Source: Streptomyces oceani
Lineage (GTDB): Bacteria; Actinomycetota; Actinomycetes; Streptomycetales; Streptomycetaceae
Reading direction: 5' to 3'
DNA length: 42,301 nt
NCBI RefSeq assembly: GCF_001751245.1
Contig: NZ_LJGU01000127.1
Location: 187,610 to 229,910 of the forward strand
Shown: in pieces, positions 40,442-42,301 of the stretch
Layout: every line of letters begins with the position of its first letter
Position numbering within the stretch: position 1 is the stretch's first letter
Program-made: the position numbers and the translations under genes
Notes under the pieces: generated by a model
The model's input: only the letters and a program-made list of their open reading frames with translations
What the model was told of the DNA's origin: nothing
The model's database searches: none

Positions 40442-42301
40442 GTGCCTGAACACCTGCTCGTACGCCGGGGCACGTTCGCCCTGCTGCTGGACGGCGGCGA
40501 CATCCGGGGCCGGGGCGGTCGGTCGCCGGACGGGCTGTTCCGGCGGGACGCCCGGCACCTGAGCCGTTGGCGGCTGAGCCTCGACGGGACGGAACCGGTG
40601 GTGCTGGTCCCTGGTACCAACGGGGTGCGCAGCAGCACCGTGTTGACGCCCGGTGAGCGCCGCGACCGACCTCCGGCCTACACCGTCTTCCGCGAACAGC
40701 GGGTGCACGAGGGCGGGTTGGTCGAGCGACTGCGACTGGCGGCGAACGGTCCCGAGGCACTGACCGTACGGCTGGAGCTGACCGTGGACGCCGACTTCGC
40801 CGACCAGTTCGAGCTGCGGGGTGACACGGTCTTCCACAAGCCGGGTGCCGGGCGGCACGCGCAGCGGACGGACACCGGGGTGGAGTTCCACTACCGACGT
40901 GGCGACTGGCACGCGCGTACGAGCGTCACGGCGCATCCGGCCCCCGTAGCCGTGGACACCGTCGCCGAACCCGAACCCGCTGCCGGCGACGCCGAAGACC
41001 GCACCACGGCCCGGCGGCTGACGTGGACGCTCGCCGTGCCGGGGCACGGCACGACCCAACTCGAGCTGTGCGTGCGGACGTTCCCACCCGGTGTGGATGA
41101 GGCTGGCCCGGAGGACGCCGCCCCGGAGGACACGGCAGACAGCCGCAGGTCCCGCCCCGACGACCCACCGCGGCCGGGCGGCCCGCTGGAGCGGGCCTGC
41201 GCCCAGGGCATGGCGGACCTGGAGTCGCTGCGCATCACGGCCGAGGGCCCGGACGGCGAGCGACCGCGTCCCCCAGCCGCCGGCATCCCGTGGTTCCTGG
41301 CACTCTTCGGCCGGGACGCGCTGCTGACCTCGCTGTTCGCGCTGCCGTACCGCACGGACCTGGCCGACGCCACCCTGCTCGCGCTGGCGGCCACCCAGGC
41401 CCGCGGGCCGGACCCGGCACGGGTCGCCCAGACCGGCAAGATCGTGCACGAGGTGCGGCACGGCGAACTGGCCCACTTCGGCCAGGTGCCCTACGGCCGC
41501 TACTACGGCTCGGTGGACAGCACGCCCCTCTTCCTGGTGCTGCTGGCCGCCCGTACGGAGCACACCGGTGACCACGCGCTGGCCCGACGACTCGAGCGGC
41601 CCGCGCGGGACGCGGTGCGGTGGCTGTTCGAGGGAGGCGGCCTCGACGAGCACGGCTGGTTGGTGTACACGGCGGACGAGGGCGGACTCGCCAACCAGAA
41701 CTGGAAGGACTCCCCCGGCGCCGTCTGCACCGCCGAAGGCCGTCCGGCCCAGGGCACGGTCGCGGTGGCCGAGGCCCAGGGGTACGCCTTCGACGCGTTG
41801 CGACGTACCGCCCGTATCGCCCGTACCGTCTGGGCCGACCCGGACTACGCGGAGCGGCTGGACGCCGCGGCGACCGAGTTGCGCGCCCGCTTCCTGCGGG
41901 ACTTCTGGCTGGCCGGGCGGGACTTCCCGGTACTCGCCCTGGACTCGACCGGGCAGGTGTGTGACGTCCTCGCCTCGGACGCCGGCCACCTGCTGTGGTC
42001 CGGAATCCTGGAGCCGGAGCGGGGCCAGTTGGTCGGACGGCGGCTGCTGGAGCCGGACTTCTTCTCCGGCTGGGGCGTCCGCACCCTGGCCGCCGGGCAG
42101 GAGGCGTACCACCCGCTGTCGTACCACCGGGGCAGCGTGTGGCCGCACGACAACGCCGTGATCGCGCTCGGCCTCGCCCGCTACGGCCTGCGGGACCAGG
42201 TGCGTACGCTCGCCCGCGGGCTGGTCGACACCGCCGCCCGGCACGGCCACCGGCTGCCCGAGGTGCTGGCCGGCTACGGGCGCGACGAGCACGCCGAGCC
42301 G
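40442..42301 (+). CDS. Glycogen-debranching-type (GDE_N_bis + amylo-alpha-1,6-glucosidase-like) protein, 3' end beyond window
   Basis: The frame from GTG 40442 is open for 620 codons to the window end. The N-terminal beta-rich GDE_N_bis domain is seen in VRRGTFALLLDGGDIRG and GLFRRDARHLSRWRL. An acidic, repetitive linker (about residues 218-245, EDAAPEDTADSRRS) joins it to an (alpha/alpha)6 barrel: GIPWFLALFGRDALLTSLFALPYR, HFGQVPYGRYYGSVDSTPLF and YHRGSVWPHDNAVIALGLARYG. WKDSPGAVCTAEG is the acidic active-site side. It starts three bases after the previous stop, so it belongs to the same transcript. Function on glycogen proper is unlikely in this context; a second glucoside hydrolase is likelier. 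Confidence 0.88.
   Translation, partial: MPEHLLVRRGTFALLLDGGDIRGRGGRSPDGLFRRDARHLSRWRLSLDGTEPVVLVPGTNGVRSSTVLTPGERRDRPPAYTVFREQRVHEGGLVERLRLAANGPEALTVRLELTVDADFADQFELRGDTVFHKPGAGRHAQRTDTGVEFHYRRGDWHARTSVTAHPAPVAVDTVAEPEPAAGDAEDRTTARRLTWTLAVPGHGTTQLELCVRTFPPGVDEAGPEDAAPEDTADSRRSRPDDPPRPGGPLERACAQGMADLESLRITAEGPDGERPRPPAAGIPWFLALFGRDALLTSLFALPYRTDLADATLLALAATQARGPDPARVAQTGKIVHEVRHGELAHFGQVPYGRYYGSVDSTPLFLVLLAARTEHTGDHALARRLERPARDAVRWLFEGGGLDEHGWLVYTADEGGLANQNWKDSPGAVCTAEGRPAQGTVAVAEAQGYAFDALRRTARIARTVWADPDYAERLDAAATELRARFLRDFWLAGRDFPVLALDSTGQVCDVLASDAGHLLWSGILEPERGQLVGRRLLEPDFFSGWGVRTLAAGQEAYHPLSYHRGSVWPHDNAVIALGLARYGLRDQVRTLARGLVDTAARHGHRLPEVLAGYGRDEHAEP

Noticed and set aside
38690..42292. 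1200-codon minus-strand open frame opposite the epimerase, glycosidase and debranching genes
   Set aside because: Composition is that of a shadow frame and it lies across three well-recognised plus-strand genes.
1..42301. tRNA, rRNA, CRISPR arrays, complete insertion sequences or prophage genes
   Set aside because: I looked for tRNA T-loop patterns, regularly spaced repeats, transposase motifs and terminal inverted repeats in all gaps and saw none I could support.

Overview
The window is high-GC (roughly 70% or more by eye) actinobacterial DNA, almost certainly Streptomyces or a close relative. Signs are GTG/TTG starts, ATGA overlaps, a type I modular polyketide synthase, a c-di-AMP (ydaO-type) riboswitch in front of a resuscitation-promoting-factor gene, and a CUT1 sugar transporter without its own ATPase.

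Left part (1-11.7 kb), mostly core genes: the 5' part of dnaG (minus, cut by the window edge), a GNAT acetyltransferase, an FtsX-like ABC exporter pair (minus) facing a divergent NarL-type two-component system (plus), a FAD/NAD ferredoxin-reductase-like enzyme, a dGTPase-like HD protein, cutA, a small VOC protein, and an AraC-type regulator divergent from a short-chain dehydrogenase.

Middle (11.7-25.2 kb): a c-di-AMP riboswitch leads into a secreted Rpf-LysM-M23 cell-wall enzyme. Facing it is a minus-strand operon of a PptH-like metallophosphoesterase and a Svp/PptT-like phosphopantetheinyl transferase whose ends overlap by ATGA. Divergent from that pair is one 9.3-kb gene for a bimodular PKS (KS-AT-KR-ACP-KS-AT-KR-ACP) with an N-terminal docking helix but no loading module, thioesterase or C-terminal docking segment. 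The pair could load phosphopantetheine onto the two ACPs of the PKS and, if PptH-like activity holds, remove it. A perfect 14-bp hairpin closes the PKS unit.

Right-centre (25.2-31.2 kb): an HD-domain nucleotidase-like protein, a frameshifted and internally deleted DinB/DUF664 gene, pyruvate phosphate dikinase (ppdK), then a patchy zone with two tandem MmcQ/YjbR genes, a probable gene tail and another unidentified fragment. This zone looks like a site of gene turnover.

Right part (31.2-42.3 kb): a divergent carbohydrate locus. The minus arm encodes a lipoprotein binding protein, two permeases, a ROK repressor and a Gfo/Idh/MocA oxidoreductase. The plus arm encodes a medium-chain dehydrogenase lacking the usual zinc cysteine, a ketose-3-epimerase-like TIM barrel, a GH63-like glycosidase and a glycogen-debranching-like (alpha/alpha)6 protein cut by the window end. 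A 130-bp region with two inverted repeats separates the arms. I read it as uptake plus oxidative/hydrolytic breakdown of an unknown glucoside.
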